Below, in pieces: positions 63,451-64,000 of a stretch of 64,000 nucleotides of DNA. Both the position numbers and the translations under genes were made by a program. The DNA is from Planotetraspora kaengkrachanensis (lineage in GTDB: Bacteria; Actinomycetota; Actinomycetes; Streptosporangiales; Streptosporangiaceae). The notes below the pieces were generated by a model. It made no database searches and was not told the origin of the DNA. It saw only the letters and a list, made by a program, of their open reading frames with translations. Each line of letters starts with the position of its first letter. Position 1 is the stretch's first letter. Location: assembly GCF_016862895.1 (NCBI RefSeq), contig NZ_BONV01000002.1, positions 186,001 to 250,000 on the forward strand, in the 5' to 3' direction.

Positions 63451-64000
63451 TCACCGGCATTCGCGGAGGGCGGCGAGGTGGTCCGCGACCGGGCCCAGGG
63501 AGAGCAGGCCGCTGCCCGCTCCCGCAAGTTCCCCGGCCGCGGGAGCGAGGGCGTCGCGGGCGCGCAGAATCGCCTCCCGGTCGCCGACGATGACAGCGGC
63601 CCTCGCCACCAGGCACCACATCGCCTCCGTCAGCAGGTCGCGCGGCGGGGCCGGGACCTCGCGCAGCGCCGCAGCCGCCTCCCTGTGGTGGCCGCCCGCC
63701 GCCAGGAGGAAGGGACGGACCCACGGTTCGTACGGCCCCCAGTCCGTCCCGTCCGTCTCGGGTGGGGCCCGATGGGGACGCCGGCGGCCATCAGGGCACA
63801 GGGGCAGGCCGCGTCGCGCCCGCATGCACAGCAGGGCCAGAGGCAGCAGCCCCCGCTCCAGGCCAGGCATGCCGGCGCCGTCAAGGCGGGCGGCGGCCTC
63901 ACGATAGGCGGTCTCCGCCTCGTCCGCCGTCGCCTTGCCGGTCGTGTCCAGCCGTAGTGCCCGGTACCAGCCGGTGAACACGCCGACGAGTGGCCGCTCA
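63451..64000 (-). CDS. C-terminal end of a SARP/AfsR-type (BTAD) transcriptional regulator, partial
   Basis: The gene starts beyond the right edge. The visible 182 codons are helical, TPR-like, with LLPLALLCMRARRGL, LTEAMWCLVARAAVIVGDR and the ending GELAGAGSGLLSLGPVADHL, a sequence typical of the C-termini of actinomycete BTAD/AfsR regulators. The DNA-binding and ATPase parts are outside, so the type cannot be proved. Confidence 0.7.
   Translation of the reverse strand, partial: ERPLVGVFTGWYRALRLDTTGKATADEAETAYREAAARLDGAGMPGLERGLLPLALLCMRARRGLPLCPDGRRRPHRAPPETDGTDWGPYEPWVRPFLLAAGGHHREAAAALREVPAPPRDLLTEAMWCLVARAAVIVGDREAILRARDALAPAAGELAGAGSGLLSLGPVADHLAALRECR

Overview
The window is GC-rich DNA with GTG starts, overlapping ATGA/TGATG gene junctions, many TetR, PadR, PucR and ECF regulators and lipoprotein-anchored transporters. 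This points to a filamentous actinomycete; Streptosporangiales-type is my inference. No rRNA, tRNA, CRISPR array or intact insertion sequence was seen. The region looks like accessory chromosome: catabolic, transport and regulatory islands mixed with decayed genes.

Layout. 1-1842 (minus): amidohydrolase, NifU-like protein and an unknown partial gene. 2070-4052: beta-helix membrane protein, then a relic of an ABC permease. 4448-5823: LUD protein divergent from a TetR. 5852-9309 (minus): a cobalamin riboswitch drives a BtuFCD-type ABC transporter that ends in a 49-residue stand-alone FhuF iron-sulfur module. 9346-10878: SDR and its TetR, with three copies of one operator and a duplicated SDR 5' end. 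11103-14602: winged-helix glycosylase-like protein, alpha/beta hydrolase, ECF sigma factor with NTF2-like tail, and an overlapping convergent STAS gene. 14897-16638: PadR with its operator and a membrane protein.

16721-28963 (minus) is the most coherent system. It holds a peptide ABC importer (DppA, DppB, a DppC-DppD fusion, DppF), a penicillin-binding-type serine hydrolase, an M20 amidohydrolase, a COG3375-type GNAT, an N-acylamino acid racemase of the enolase superfamily and a PucR regulator, with an M19 dipeptidase upstream. GNAT plus racemase plus M20 matches the known N-succinyl route that converts D- to L-amino acids, so I read the cluster as import and salvage of D-residue-containing peptides.

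28983-34945: AKR/TetR pair with paired operators, a phage-derived small protein, a broken methyltransferase, a TetR/FAD-monooxygenase pair and a SUKH protein. 34960-37494: secreted peptide, then a Ro60 (TROVE) gene followed after 10 bp by a 25-residue bL37-like ribosomal protein and a strong terminator. 37534-45652: orphan KdpD, cytochrome P450, YeiH transporter with a 51-residue membrane partner, orphan histidine kinase and a DUF4328 protein. 45843-51127 (minus): aldehyde dehydrogenase, MFS exporter, zinc alcohol dehydrogenase and MBL-fold hydrolase behind a promoter with near-perfect boxes. 51245-55178: frameshifted DUF4253 gene, zinc-ribbon protein, HEAT-repeat protein and gene relics. 55176-63369: secreted M28 peptidase, TctCBA transporter facing its TctD/TctE two-component pair, and a lone TAXI binding protein. 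63451-64000: the end of a SARP/AfsR-type regulator.
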